Shown piece after piece: positions 7,239 to 20,975 of a DNA stretch of 61,192 nt. Position 1 is the first letter of the stretch. Every line of letters begins with the position of its first letter. The stretch is from a bacterium (GTDB lineage: Bacteria; Myxococcota_A; Bradymonadia; UBA7976; UBA1532): assembly GCA_030426085.1 (NCBI GenBank), contig JAUHYW010000064.1:1-61192 (forward strand), read 5' to 3'. The translations under genes and the position numbers were made by a program. The notes below the pieces were generated by a model. The model did not search any database, was not told the DNA's origin, and worked only from the letters and a program-made list of their open reading frames with translations.

Positions 7239-8960
7239 ATGCCGGTCCGCGAGACCCTGCGCGCCCAACCCACGTCGCTGAGCGAGATCTTCAGCAACGG
7301 CCGGCGCTACGTGGTGCCCAGGTTCCAGCGGGACTATGCCTGGAATACGAGCGAGTGGGAGGAGCTGTGGGCGGATCTGAGTGCCGTCGCTGACGACCCC
7401 GGCGATGCGCGGCACTACCTGGGCGCGCTCGTCCTGCAGGAGGTCGAAGGCACCAGCGCCTTGCGCATCATCGACGGCCAGCAGCGGCTGGTGACCCTGA
7501 GCATCCTCGCCCTCGCGATCATCCGCCGCATCGAGGGGCTGGCCGAGGCGGGGGTCGAGTCGGAGGGCAACCGCGAGCGGGTGCGCCTGCTGCGGGAGAA
7601 GTTCGTGAGCACCCGCAGCGCCGCGTCGCTCGAAGAGCACGCCCGGCTGACGCTCAACGACGCCAACGACGGGTTCTACCGCAACTATCTCGTCCAGCCG
7701 GTGCGCCCCCGGGTCAAGGGTCTGACCCCGTCTGAACGGCGCCTGTGGCAGGCGCTGACATTCTTCGACAAGCGGCTCGGCGAACGGTGGCCGGAGGCGG
7801 TCGGCGGCTCCGAACTCGCGTCTTTCCTCGACCGGGTCGTCGGCGAGCGGCTGCGCTTCATCGAGATCCGGGTGACCGAGGACGAGACGGCCTATACGGT
7901 CTTCGAGACCCTCAACGCCCGCGGCGTGGCGCTCAGCACGGCCGATCTCATCAAGAACTATCTCTTCGCCTGCGCGAGCCGCGGCGGCGAGTCCGATCTG
8001 CGCAACGCTCAGCAGCTCTGGGATCGGGTCGTCGGTCGGGTGCCGCTCGATCGGCTGTCCACGATGATGTTCCATCGCATGGCCGCCTGGATCCCCAATC
8101 TGACGGAGAAGCGGGTCTTCACCCACGTCAAGCGGCGCGTGCCCGGCCATCAGAGCGTCTTCGACTTCCTGCGGGAGATGGACGAGACCTCCGTTCTCTA
8201 CACGGCGCTGGACGACCCCGAGCACGACTACTGGGCGGACGTCCCCGAGGCCCGCCCGCATATCCGGACCCTGGAGATCCTCCGGGTCGAGCAGTGTCGC
8301 CCGCTCCTGCTCGCGGCGATCCCGGCGCTGGAGACGCGACCTCTGCGGGTGGTCCGGTTGCTCGATGCCATCACCCGGCTCAGCGTGCGTACGGTCGTCG
8401 CCCGCCTGAACACGGGGGACATCAAGCGCGCATACCAGGCAGCCGCGCGCGCGGTCGAGGCGGGGACGGTGAAGAGACCCCCTGCCATCATGGGTCTGTT
8501 GAGAGCGATCCGGGTCGAGGATGACCGCTTCCGGGAATCCTTCGCCACGCTGTCCATGGATCCCAAGGGTCGGCGCAAACGCATGTTGCGCTACCTGCTC
8601 TCCGAGTTGGAGCGGGACCTGACCGGGCATCCGCTCGACTTCGGGCACTCCGACGCGACGATCGAGCACATCCTCCCCCAGAACGCCGGGGAGGCATATG
8701 CGACGACGTTCCGCGATGTGGACGTCGAGCGCTACCAGTCGAGGCTCGGCAACCTGACGCCGTTGGAGGCGGGCCTGAACCGCGCGCTGGGCGCGGCACC
8801 TTTCGATGAGAAGCGTGAGGTCTATGCTCGGAGTCGTTTCCACCTGACGCGCGAGATCGAGGCCCATGAGTGGTCACCGGATGCGATCCGCGCCCGTCAG
8901 AGGCGCATGGCCGACGCGGCGGTGCGGATCTGGTCGGACTATGAGGCCGAGATGGCCTGA
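7239..8960 (+). CDS. Fused GmrSD-type (DUF262/DUF1524) type IV restriction protein
   Basis: 573 residues from the second of two adjacent ATGs (7236/7239), chosen because GAGG lies six bases before it. The DUF262 (GmrS) part has VPRFQRDYAW near residue 27 and the nucleotide-binding IDGQQRLVTL near 78. The C-terminal DUF1524 (GmrD) part has the His-Asn nuclease motif EHILPQN. Known GmrSD proteins hydrolyse NTPs and cut DNA carrying modified (glucosylated hydroxymethyl) cytosine, so a role in phage defence is likely. Single fused polypeptides are a known arrangement. No methylase, specificity subunit or other defence gene adjoins it. The gene is bracketed by copies C and D of the palindromic repeat in the same orientation, which hints that it arrived as a unit. 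Confidence 0.85.
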   Translation: MPVRETLRAQPTSLSEIFSNGRRYVVPRFQRDYAWNTSEWEELWADLSAVADDPGDARHYLGALVLQEVEGTSALRIIDGQQRLVTLSILALAIIRRIEGLAEAGVESEGNRERVRLLREKFVSTRSAASLEEHARLTLNDANDGFYRNYLVQPVRPRVKGLTPSERRLWQALTFFDKRLGERWPEAVGGSELASFLDRVVGERLRFIEIRVTEDETAYTVFETLNARGVALSTADLIKNYLFACASRGGESDLRNAQQLWDRVVGRVPLDRLSTMMFHRMAAWIPNLTEKRVFTHVKRRVPGHQSVFDFLREMDETSVLYTALDDPEHDYWADVPEARPHIRTLEILRVEQCRPLLLAAIPALETRPLRVVRLLDAITRLSVRTVVARLNTGDIKRAYQAAARAVEAGTVKRPPAIMGLLRAIRVEDDRFRESFATLSMDPKGRRKRMLRYLLSELERDLTGHPLDFGHSDATIEHILPQNAGEAYATTFRDVDVERYQSRLGNLTPLEAGLNRALGAAPFDEKREVYARSRFHLTREIEAHEWSPDAIRARQRRMADAAVRIWSDYEAEMA

Positions 8961-8995
8961 TGGTGCGCTCGGTCGGGGCGGATCGGATCGAGGTG

Positions 8996-9028
8996 GATCG
9001 AGGTGCCGGGCACCTTAGTTCGGCTCAG
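8996..9028 (+). repeat. Palindromic dispersed repeat, copy D
   Basis: GATCGAGGTGCCGGGCACCTTAG lies between the convergent ends of the GmrSD and AlkB-like genes, and its right edge overlaps the AlkB-like stop codon. Same 15-base palindrome and orientation as copies B and C. Confidence 0.75.
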
Positions 9029-9624
9029 CGGCCCTTATCGAAGGCCCGGATCGTGATCGAGATCCGCCGCCCGCGATAGCGGGCGAAGTGGGGCACCTCG
9101 TGGGTCCAGGCGCGGTTGGTGGCCCAGGGGATGATCACGACGGCGCCGTCGGGCACCGGGATGTCGACCTTGCCCTTCCCCCCGTACGGCCGCATGCGCA
9201 TCACCCGGGCCTCGCCCAGCGAGAGGGTCACGATGTCGGTGCCCGGCGTGCGGTCGACGTCGCTGTCCCGGTGCTTGCCGATGTAGTGCTTGTGCCGGGC
9301 GTCGTACCAGTTGAGCAGCAGGCTGTCGTGCCGCGGGTCGAGCGCCTGTCGGGCCCAGGCGAGGTACGGCGCGAGCGCGTCGGGCACCGGCGCGGCCCGG
9401 CTGGTCTGGCCGCTGAAGCGATAGTCCCGGCCGTACGCCCGCTGCCAGCGGGGCAGCTTCACCGGCCGCCCGTGCACGTGCACGGTGTCGTAGCCCTCGG
9501 GGTGCAGCCGCCACAGGGCCTCGAAGCCGGCGTCGTCGGGGATCAGCGCCGGGGACAGCGTGGCGCAGGTGACGTGGTGCTCGGCGCCGAGCGGGATCGG
9601 GGTCGGGTCGATGAGGTCGCGCAT
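9025..9624 (-). CDS. AlkB-like 2-oxoglutarate/Fe(II)-dependent dioxygenase
   Basis: 199 residues from the ATG at 9624; a TTG at 9660 would add 12. Neither start has a strong ribosome site, so the N-terminus is uncertain. The iron-binding facial triad is visible as H118-R-D120 with a distal His at 165, followed by the 2-oxoglutarate-binding R177-x5-R183 (RRISITIR), the AlkB signature. The WYDARHKHYIGKHRD stretch matches the substrate-proximal segment of the family. The family repairs alkylated bases by oxidative demethylation or acts on RNA or protein. The length (about 200) is normal. It is convergent with the GmrSD gene and downstream of nothing obviously related. Confidence 0.8.
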   Translation of the reverse strand: MRDLIDPTPIPLGAEHHVTCATLSPALIPDDAGFEALWRLHPEGYDTVHVHGRPVKLPRWQRAYGRDYRFSGQTSRAAPVPDALAPYLAWARQALDPRHDSLLLNWYDARHKHYIGKHRDSDVDRTPGTDIVTLSLGEARVMRMRPYGGKGKVDIPVPDGAVVIIPWATNRAWTHEVPHFARYRGRRISITIRAFDKGR

Positions 9625-9685
9625 GCGGCGGAGGATGGCACGCGCTGATGCACTGAACAAGTGTGTATGCCCGGGCGCATCCGGT

Positions 9686-11104
9686 CTACAGCAGCGGCGA
9701 GGCCAGCCGGGCGATGGCGTCCCGCATGCGGGGGTAGAGCCCCAGCTTCGCCAGCGCGGTGCTGCTCACCTCGCGGCTGTCGCGCAGCTCGGTCTCGTAC
9801 TGCCTCTCGAGCGCGGCGGCGAAGTCGGGGTCGACCACCAGCGCGCCCAGCTCGAAGTTCAGCCGGAAGCTGCGGATGTCGACGTTGGCCGAGCCGACGA
9901 TGCCCCACACCCCGTCGACGACCATGCGCTTGGCGTGCAGCATCGAGGGCAGGTACTCGAAGACCCGCACCCCGGCCCCGAGCAGCTCGGCGTAATACGA
10001 GCGGGCGGCGGCGCCGACGATGCGCACGTCGTTGCGGGCCGGCACGAGCAGGCGCACGTCGACCCCCCGCAGCGCGGCCGAGACCAGGGCCCGGACGGTG
10101 CCCGAGTCGGGCACGAAGTAGGGGCTGGCGATCCACACCCGGCGGCGGGCGGCGGCGATGCCGGCGAAGTAGACCATGCCGTGCGCGTTGTGCACCTGGT
10201 CGGGGCCGCTGGGCACGATCGCGCAGACGCAGGTGCCCTCGCCGGCGGACGGCGCGACGCCGTCGAGCTGCTCGGCGGCGGCGAAGTACCAGTCCTCGAT
10301 GAAGATCTCGGCCAGGTCGGAGACCGCCGGGCCCTCGATGGCCAGGTGGCTGTCGTGGAAGTGCCGCCCGCCGCGCCGCAGCCCTCGCCCGGAGTACTCG
10401 TCGCCGACGTTCATGCCCCCGGTGAAGCCCACCGTGTCGTCGACGATGACCAGCTTGCGGTGGTTGCGCAGGTGGGTCGACCACCGCCGGCGGAACGGGT
10501 TGACCGGCAGGAAGACCTCGGCGTGGCCCCCGGCGCCGATGAGCGCGTGCAGCCGCTCGGGGTCGATGCGCAGCGAGCCGACCGCGTCGTAGAGCAGCCG
10601 CACCTCGACCCCGGCCCGGGCCCGCTCGATGAGCAGGTCGAGGAAGCGCCGCCCGGTCGCGTCGTTCTTGATGATGTAGTACTCGGCCCACACCCGCCGC
10701 TTCGCCCCCTGCACCGCCTGCTCGATGGTCTGGAAGGCGTCCTTGCTGCTCGTCAGCAGCCGCACCTGATTGCCGACCGTCGGCGGCAGGCCGGTCAGCC
10801 GGGTGGCCAGCTCGACGACCTGCTGGGCGGTGGGGGCCAGCCGGGTGTCGCCGAGGGCCTCGGCCGAGCGCCGCCCGGCGAAGAGCCCCCGGGCGGTGGG
10901 CCGCTGGCGGCGGGCGGCCCGGCGGATGCTGGGCGAGGCCCCGAGCAGGTACAGCAGCGCGCCGCCGACCGGGAAGGCGATGATGGCCAGCAGCCACGCC
11001 AGGGTGGCCGCGACCCCGCTCTTGCGCAGGATGGCCCGGCCGCCAGCGTAGACTTGCAGGCCGACCACCGCCAGCGTCACCGCCATCTTCGTCCACTCGG
11101 GCAC
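9686..11104 (-). CDS. cls: Cardiolipin synthase (phospholipase D superfamily)
   Basis: 472 residues. The GTG at 11104 is preceded by GGAGA at good spacing; a GTG at 11128 and an ATG at 11086 are alternatives. Two N-terminal transmembrane segments (MAVTLAVVGLQVYAGG and LAWLLAIIAFPVGGALLYLL) form the PLDc_N anchor. Two HKD motifs follow: H205-R-K207 with Asp212 (NHRKLVIVDD), and HAKRMVVDG with GSAN downstream. Both catalytic sites are intact. It should condense two phosphatidylglycerols (or related lipids) to cardiolipin at the inner membrane. Its start region diverges from the permease gene. Confidence 0.9.
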   Translation of the reverse strand: MPEWTKMAVTLAVVGLQVYAGGRAILRKSGVAATLAWLLAIIAFPVGGALLYLLGASPSIRRAARRQRPTARGLFAGRRSAEALGDTRLAPTAQQVVELATRLTGLPPTVGNQVRLLTSSKDAFQTIEQAVQGAKRRVWAEYYIIKNDATGRRFLDLLIERARAGVEVRLLYDAVGSLRIDPERLHALIGAGGHAEVFLPVNPFRRRWSTHLRNHRKLVIVDDTVGFTGGMNVGDEYSGRGLRRGGRHFHDSHLAIEGPAVSDLAEIFIEDWYFAAAEQLDGVAPSAGEGTCVCAIVPSGPDQVHNAHGMVYFAGIAAARRRVWIASPYFVPDSGTVRALVSAALRGVDVRLLVPARNDVRIVGAAARSYYAELLGAGVRVFEYLPSMLHAKRMVVDGVWGIVGSANVDIRSFRLNFELGALVVDPDFAAALERQYETELRDSREVSSTALAKLGLYPRMRDAIARLASPLL

Positions 11105-11310
11105 GTCGTCTCCGTGGTTCGCGCGCACGATTCTCGCCGATACGGGATGCGCGCGTCGCCTCTTCGATGCGCGTCGGCGCCGATGATTACAGCGGGCGGC
11201 CCCGGGCGGCCCTCGGGCGGGCCTCCTGTCACCCCGCCGTCACCCCGCGCTTTACTCCGGCCGCGGGCCGGCATAGGTTGGCCGCGGAGGGACCTTGCAG
11301 GGGAGAGAAC

Positions 11311-12756
11311 ATGGTCGACATCGCCAAACCCGCGTCCGACGGCCCTTCGGGCGCCGAGGAGAGCGGGCACGATCTGATCTACGGCATCGACGACGTGCCG
11401 CCGGTCGCCGAGGGCGTCGCGCTCGGCTTGCAGCACTACCTGACGATGTTCGGCTCGACGGTGGCGATCCCGCTCATCCTGTCGGGCCCGCTGGGCATCT
11501 CGGACGACCCGGAGAAGCTGGGCTGGCTCATCGGCACGATGTTCTTCGTGTCGGGCATCACCACGCTCTTGCAGACGACGCTGGGCAACCGGCTGCCGAT
11601 CGTGCAGGGGGGCACCTTCTCGTTCCTGACCCCGGCCATCGCGATCTGCGGCATGGCCTCGCTCAAGTCCGCCGGCTTCGAAGTGAAGATGCAGACGGTG
11701 CAGGGGGCGATCATCATCGGCGCCCTGGCCGAGATCGTGATCGGCTACACCGGCCTCGTCGGCCGGCTGCGGCGCTTCATCGGCCCGATCACCATCGCCC
11801 CGACCATCGCGCTCATCGGGCTGGCGCTGTTCCCCTTCGGCGCGCCCGAGGCCGGCAAACACTGGGGCATCGGCGGGCTGACCATCCTCTTGATCATCCT
11901 CTTCTCGCAGGTGCTGCGCCGCAGACACCGGGTGTTCGAACTCTTCCCGGTGCTGCTCGGCATCATCGGCGCGTGGGGCGTGGCGGCCATCCTGACCGCC
12001 GCCGGGGTCTTCGAGCCGGGGCACCCGGCCTACACCAGCCTCGACAAGCTCGACGCGGCGCCGTGGGTCCGGGTGCCTTACCCGTTGCAGTGGGGCATGC
12101 CCCAGTTCGAGGTGGCGGCCATCGTGGGCATGCTCGCGGGGTACGCCGCCTCGATGGTCGAGTCCATCGGTGACTACTACGCCTGCGCCCGGATGTCGGG
12201 GGCGCCCATCCCCGACGGCAAGACGATCAACAAGGGCATCGGCATGGAGGGCGTCGGCTGCCTGGTGGCGGGCGTCTTCGGTACCGGCAACGGCACGACG
12301 AGCTACAGCGAGAACATCGGCGCCATCGGCCTGACCCGGGTCGGCAGCCGGCGGGTCGTGCAATACGGCGCGGCGCTGATGATCGTGCTGGGCGCGGTGG
12401 CCAAGTTCGGGGCGCTGTTCACGACCATCCCCCAGCCGATCGTGGGCGGCATGTACTGCGCGCTGTTCGGGGTCATCGCCGCGGTGGGGCTGTCGAACTT
12501 GCAGTTCGTCGACCTCAACTCGCCGCGCAACCTGTTCATCCTCGGCTTCGCGTTCTTCATGGGGCTGAGCCTGCCGGCCTACGTGACCGCCAACCCGCTC
12601 GACCTCGGCGAGTCGCTCGGCTGGCTGGCGGGCATCCTCAATACGCTGGGCAGCACCGGCATGGCGGTGGGCGCGGTGATCGCGGTGGTGCTCGACAATG
12701 TCATCCCGGGCACCGACGCCGAGCGGGGCCTGACCGAGTGGCAGAAGGCGGGCTGA
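11311..12756 (+). CDS. Nucleobase-ascorbate (NCS2/NAT) family permease resembling eukaryotic SVCT
   Basis: 481 residues; the ATG at 11311 follows GGGGAGAG. About 12-14 hydrophobic segments are visible. QHYLTMFGSTVAIPLIL begins the core, and the NAT signature reads SENIGAIGLTRVGSRRV, fitting [QEP]-N-x-G-x4-T-[RKG]. In most bacterial uracil/xanthine permeases this region is QNNGVI, whereas the downstream NLQFVDLNSPRNLFILGF and LDNVIPGT closely recall animal vitamin C transporters (SVCT) and plant NATs as I remember them. Likely role: ion-coupled uptake of a nucleobase or related compound; the substrate cannot be read from the sequence. No purine or pyrimidine gene adjoins it. GTG start of the next gene lies 68 bp downstream. 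Confidence 0.85.
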   Translation: MVDIAKPASDGPSGAEESGHDLIYGIDDVPPVAEGVALGLQHYLTMFGSTVAIPLILSGPLGISDDPEKLGWLIGTMFFVSGITTLLQTTLGNRLPIVQGGTFSFLTPAIAICGMASLKSAGFEVKMQTVQGAIIIGALAEIVIGYTGLVGRLRRFIGPITIAPTIALIGLALFPFGAPEAGKHWGIGGLTILLIILFSQVLRRRHRVFELFPVLLGIIGAWGVAAILTAAGVFEPGHPAYTSLDKLDAAPWVRVPYPLQWGMPQFEVAAIVGMLAGYAASMVESIGDYYACARMSGAPIPDGKTINKGIGMEGVGCLVAGVFGTGNGTTSYSENIGAIGLTRVGSRRVVQYGAALMIVLGAVAKFGALFTTIPQPIVGGMYCALFGVIAAVGLSNLQFVDLNSPRNLFILGFAFFMGLSLPAYVTANPLDLGESLGWLAGILNTLGSTGMAVGAVIAVVLDNVIPGTDAERGLTEWQKAG

Positions 12757-12824
12757 CGGACCCGCCCATTGACGGCGCCCCGGCCCGCCCGCGACTGTGG
12801 GATCGCGCGCAAAAGGGGGGAGCC

Positions 12825-17825
<5,001 letters not shown>

Positions 17826-17845
17826 GGCCGCCCGGCGTCACGGCG

Positions 17846-18430
17846 TCACGGCGTCAGCGCCTGCCCGTCCATCTCGATCCCGCCGAACACCACCGCCAGG
17901 TAGATCAAGGGCGCGTCGTCGCCGGCGGTGAGGCCGTGCCCGGTGTCGACCGGCATGCGCCCCGACTCGCCGGCCCGCAGCGTGCGGGCGCCGTCGTCGC
18001 AGGTGCCTTGCAGGATGAGGACGTGCTCTTCGCCCAGGTGGGTGTGGTGGGGGAAGCCCCGCCCCGCTTCGACCCGCACGAAGCCGATCACCGCGCCCTC
18101 GACGCCCACCGCGCCGGTGAGGTGGAACAGCTCGACCCACGGCCGGGGGCCCGGGCCCCAGGCGTCGGGGTCCTCGACCCGGGCCAGCAGCGCGCGGGCC
18201 TTCGCCCGGCCGACGGCGAGCAGATCGGCGACGGCGCCGACGAGGTGGTCGAACGGGCCGGGCGCGTCGAGGGCCGCCAGCAGCCGGTCGAGGCCATCGG
18301 GCGGCGGCGCGGCCGGCTCGGCGAGCAGGGTCAGATCGGCGAGCAGGTCGCGGGCCTCGGCCTCGGGGTGTCCGGGTCGAGGGTCGGCGAGCAGCGGGCG
18401 CGGCGTCGGCGCGGCGGGATCACGCTTCAT
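17846..18430 (-). CDS. Cupin protein, ChrR-like candidate anti-sigma factor
   Basis: 194 residues. The ATG at 18430 lies inside the 3' end of the ECF sigma gene (11-bp overlap), so the two are translationally coupled. The C-terminal half is a cupin: HHTHLGEE, then GTCDDGARTLRAGE and DTGH, which fits a His/Glu metal site. The N-terminal half is helical and Leu/Ala-rich. In ChrR, the N-terminal anti-sigma domain uses a Zn site of His and Cys residues, but no Cys is present there in this protein, so if it is an anti-sigma factor it does not sense by that Zn site. Function as the sigma partner is inferred from the overlap and the cupin. Confidence 0.7.
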   Translation of the reverse strand: MKRDPAAPTPRPLLADPRPGHPEAEARDLLADLTLLAEPAAPPPDGLDRLLAALDAPGPFDHLVGAVADLLAVGRAKARALLARVEDPDAWGPGPRPWVELFHLTGAVGVEGAVIGFVRVEAGRGFPHHTHLGEEHVLILQGTCDDGARTLRAGESGRMPVDTGHGLTAGDDAPLIYLAVVFGGIEMDGQALTP

Positions 18431-18998
18431 GCTGCCCTCCGGTGCAGGCGGCCTTCAGGCCGCGGCGGGCGGCGAGGATGCGCGACTTGACGGTGCCCAG
18501 GGGCAGCTCCAGCCGACGGGCGATCTCGGCGGCCGAGCGGCCCTCGAAGGCGGCGAGGGTCAATACGGTGCGGTGCTCGGGCGGCAGGCTGGCCACCGCC
18601 TCCCGCACCCGGCGGCGGTCGGCGGCCAGCGCGGGGTCGTCGGGGGCGACGGTGCGCTCGGCGTAGTCGGGGCAGCCCTCGTCCAGTGAGACGCCCCGGG
18701 CCAGCCGCGGCGAGCGCAGGCGGTCGATGGCCCGGCTGCGCAGCCGCAGCAGCAGCCAGGTGCGCACGGTGCCCCGGTCGGCCCGCCAGCGGTCGGCCTT
18801 GCGCCACGCCTCGAGGAAGACGTCGTGCACCAGATCCTCGGCCTCGCCCCGGCGGCCGATGATGCGGATGGCGACCCCCAGCAGCGTGCCGGCGTAGCGG
18901 GCGTAGAGCGCGGCCATCGCCTCCCGGTCGCCGGCCGCCATGCGCCGGACGAGCTCGCCGTCGGGCCGGGGGTCGGACGGAGGATCCGGGGGGGTCAT
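18420..18998 (-). CDS. ECF-family RNA polymerase sigma factor
   Basis: 192 residues from the ATG at 18998. Region 2 has GDREAMAALYARYAG and DLVHDVFLEAWRKADRW (core binding and -10 recognition), and region 4 has LPPEHRTVLTLAAFEGRSAAEIARRL then GTVKSR, the helix-turn-helix for -35 recognition. The short length without regions 1 and 3 marks the ECF (sigma-70 group IV) type. An upstream purine-rich GGAGC precedes the ATG. It is coupled to the cupin gene, the pattern of sigma/anti-sigma pairs such as RpoE-ChrR that respond to singlet oxygen or other stress. The regulon is not visible here. Confidence 0.9.
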   Translation of the reverse strand: MTPPDPPSDPRPDGELVRRMAAGDREAMAALYARYAGTLLGVAIRIIGRRGEAEDLVHDVFLEAWRKADRWRADRGTVRTWLLLRLRSRAIDRLRSPRLARGVSLDEGCPDYAERTVAPDDPALAADRRRVREAVASLPPEHRTVLTLAAFEGRSAAEIARRLELPLGTVKSRILAARRGLKAACTGGQHEA

Positions 18999-19153
18999 CG
19001 GGGCGGCTCCTTCGCGGGGGGCGCCGGGCGGCGCGGCGGCTCAGCAGACGACAGGGGGCCCCGGCGGGTCAAGCGGCGCCCGGACGACGCGCGCGATCCG
19101 GGCGCCTCGCAGCCGGTACGGGCCGGGCCGCTCGACGGATGACGGGGGCGCCC

Positions 19154-19999
19154 TCAACCGGCGAGCCCGTCGAGGGTGGCCATCTGCTCGGCGGTCAGCG
19201 CGATGTCGGCCGCGGCGCAGTTCTCCTCGAGGTGCTCGATGGACGAGGTCCCGGGGATGGGCAGCATCACCGGCGCCCGGTGCAGCAGCCACGCCAGCGC
19301 GATCTGGCCGGAGGTGGCGTCGTGGGCCTTCGCGATGCCCTGCAAGCGGGCGTCCCGGGCCAGATCGCCGGTGGCCAGCGGGAACCACGGGATGAAGCCG
19401 ATGCCGTGCGCGGCGCAGTAGTCGACGACCGCCTCGTGCCCCCGGTCGGTGAGGTTGTACCGGTTCTGCACGGTGACCACGTCGACGATGTCCCGGGCCT
19501 TCTCGAGCAGCTCGACCCCGAAGTTGCTCACCCCGACGTGGCGGATGAGCCCCTTCTCCTGCAGCCGCTTCAGCTCGCCGAGCGAGTCCTCCACCGGCAC
19601 CTCGGGGTCCGGCGCGTGAAGCTGGTAGAGGTCGATGCGCTCCACCTTCAGCCGGCGCAGGCTGTTGTGCAGCGCCCGCCGCAGGTGCGCGGGGCGGGCG
19701 TCGCGGGCCCAGTCCTGGGGGCCGCCGCGCACGAGGCCGCCCTTGGTGGCGATGACCAGCCCCTCGGCGTAGGGGTGCAGCGCGTCGGCGAGCAGGTACT
19801 CCGAGACCTCGGGCCCGTAGGCGTCGGCGGTGTCGATGAGCCGGACCCCGCTGTCGACCACCCGGTGCAGCAGCGCCCGCGCGCCGTCGACGTCGTCGGG
19901 GTGGCCCCAGATGCCCGGCCCGCAGATGCGCATGGCGCCGAAGCCCAGCCGGGGCACGGGCAGGTCGCCGCCGATGAGGAAGGTGTCGTCGGTTCGCAT
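19154..19999 (-). CDS. Aldo/keto reductase
   Basis: 281 residues from the ATG at 19999, with GAAGGAG 8 bases upstream. The catalytic tetrad is readable: Asp and Tyr in LIDTADAYG, Lys in IATKGG and His in YQLHAPDP. VGVSNFG and IPGTSSIEHLEEN are the typical NADP(H)-binding and C-terminal elements. It should reduce aldehydes or ketones (or oxidise alcohols) with NADP(H) in the cytoplasm. The closest kind is the YccK/IolS-like oxidoreductases of about 280-300 residues. It diverges from the TauD-like gene at 20100, with only 100 bp between them for both promoters. Substrate unknown. Confidence 0.88.
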   Translation of the reverse strand: MRTDDTFLIGGDLPVPRLGFGAMRICGPGIWGHPDDVDGARALLHRVVDSGVRLIDTADAYGPEVSEYLLADALHPYAEGLVIATKGGLVRGGPQDWARDARPAHLRRALHNSLRRLKVERIDLYQLHAPDPEVPVEDSLGELKRLQEKGLIRHVGVSNFGVELLEKARDIVDVVTVQNRYNLTDRGHEAVVDYCAAHGIGFIPWFPLATGDLARDARLQGIAKAHDATSGQIALAWLLHRAPVMLPIPGTSSIEHLEENCAAADIALTAEQMATLDGLAG

Positions 20000-20099
20000 G
20001 GACGCGTCTCCTTCGCGATGTGTCCCACAGATGAGCCGCGGCGGCCGGCGGTTCCGGCGCGCGTTGATCCCGGCCGGCCGCCGGTGCATGCTCGCCCCG

Positions 20100-20975
20100 A
20101 TGAAAGACACGCTGCGAATCGAGCAGACCGGCGCGGCCCTCGGCGCCCGGGTGCGCGGCGTCGACCTGAGCCGGGTCGACGACCCCACCGCCGAGGCCCT
20201 GCGCGCCGCGTGGCATCGGCATCAGGTGTTGATCGTGCCCGGGCAGTCGCTGGATCCCGCGGCGCTGGTCGACTTCTCCCGCCGCTTCGGGGCCCTCGAG
20301 GCCAGCCCGGGCAGCGCCGAGCACGCCGCCGGGCGCCAGGGCGGGGTGCCGCCCGAGGTGTGGATCATCAGCAACGTGCGCCGCGACGGCCGCCCCATCG
20401 GGGCCCTGGGCAACCGGGAGGCGGCGTGGCACAGCGACATGTCGTATGTGCCCGAGCCGGCCCGAGCCAGCGTGCTCTACGGGGTCGAGGTACCGCCCGC
20501 CGGCGGGGACACCTGGTTCGCCGACATGTACGCCGCCTACGCCGCGCTGCCCGACGATCTGCGGCGGGCGGTCGATGGCCTCGAGGTGCACCACGACGCG
20601 AGCACCACCAGCGCCGGCGAGCTGCGGCGGGGCGCGGCGCCGGTCGTGGACGTCACCGCCGGCCCCGGGGCCCGTCACCCGGCGGTGCGGCGCCACCCCG
20701 AGACCGGGCGCCCGGCGCTGTTCCTCGGCCGGCGGCGCAACGCGTGGGTCGTGGGGTATCCCCTCGCCGAGAGCGACGCCTTGCTCGACCGCCTGTGGGC
20801 CCACTGCGCCGACCCCCGCTTCGCCTACGCCCACCGGTGGACCGTCGGCGACGTGGTCCTGTGGGACAACCGCTGCGTCATCCACCGTCGCGACGGCTTC
20901 GACGCCGGCCATCGGCGGCTGATGCTGCGGACCCAGGTGCGGGGCGAGCCGGTCATCCCGTGGCGCGCGCGATGA
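20100..20975 (+). CDS. TauD/TfdA-family 2-oxoglutarate dioxygenase
   Basis: 291 residues from the ATG at 20100; an in-frame ATG at 20088 is possible and neither has a clear ribosome site. The facial triad is H111-S-D113 and His262 (VIHRRDGF), with the 2-oxoglutarate Arg in HRRLMLRTQ. GARVRGVDLSR at the start and ATWFAD-like GGDTWFADMYAAY are typical of the family. Members hydroxylate taurine, chlorophenoxyacetates, alkyl sulfates and similar compounds, and the substrate here is open. The stop overlaps the ATG of the next gene (ATGA), so it heads a three-gene coupled unit with a membrane protein and an esterase lipoprotein. Confidence 0.85.
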   Translation: MKDTLRIEQTGAALGARVRGVDLSRVDDPTAEALRAAWHRHQVLIVPGQSLDPAALVDFSRRFGALEASPGSAEHAAGRQGGVPPEVWIISNVRRDGRPIGALGNREAAWHSDMSYVPEPARASVLYGVEVPPAGGDTWFADMYAAYAALPDDLRRAVDGLEVHHDASTTSAGELRRGAAPVVDVTAGPGARHPAVRRHPETGRPALFLGRRRNAWVVGYPLAESDALLDRLWAHCADPRFAYAHRWTVGDVVLWDNRCVIHRRDGFDAGHRRLMLRTQVRGEPVIPWRAR

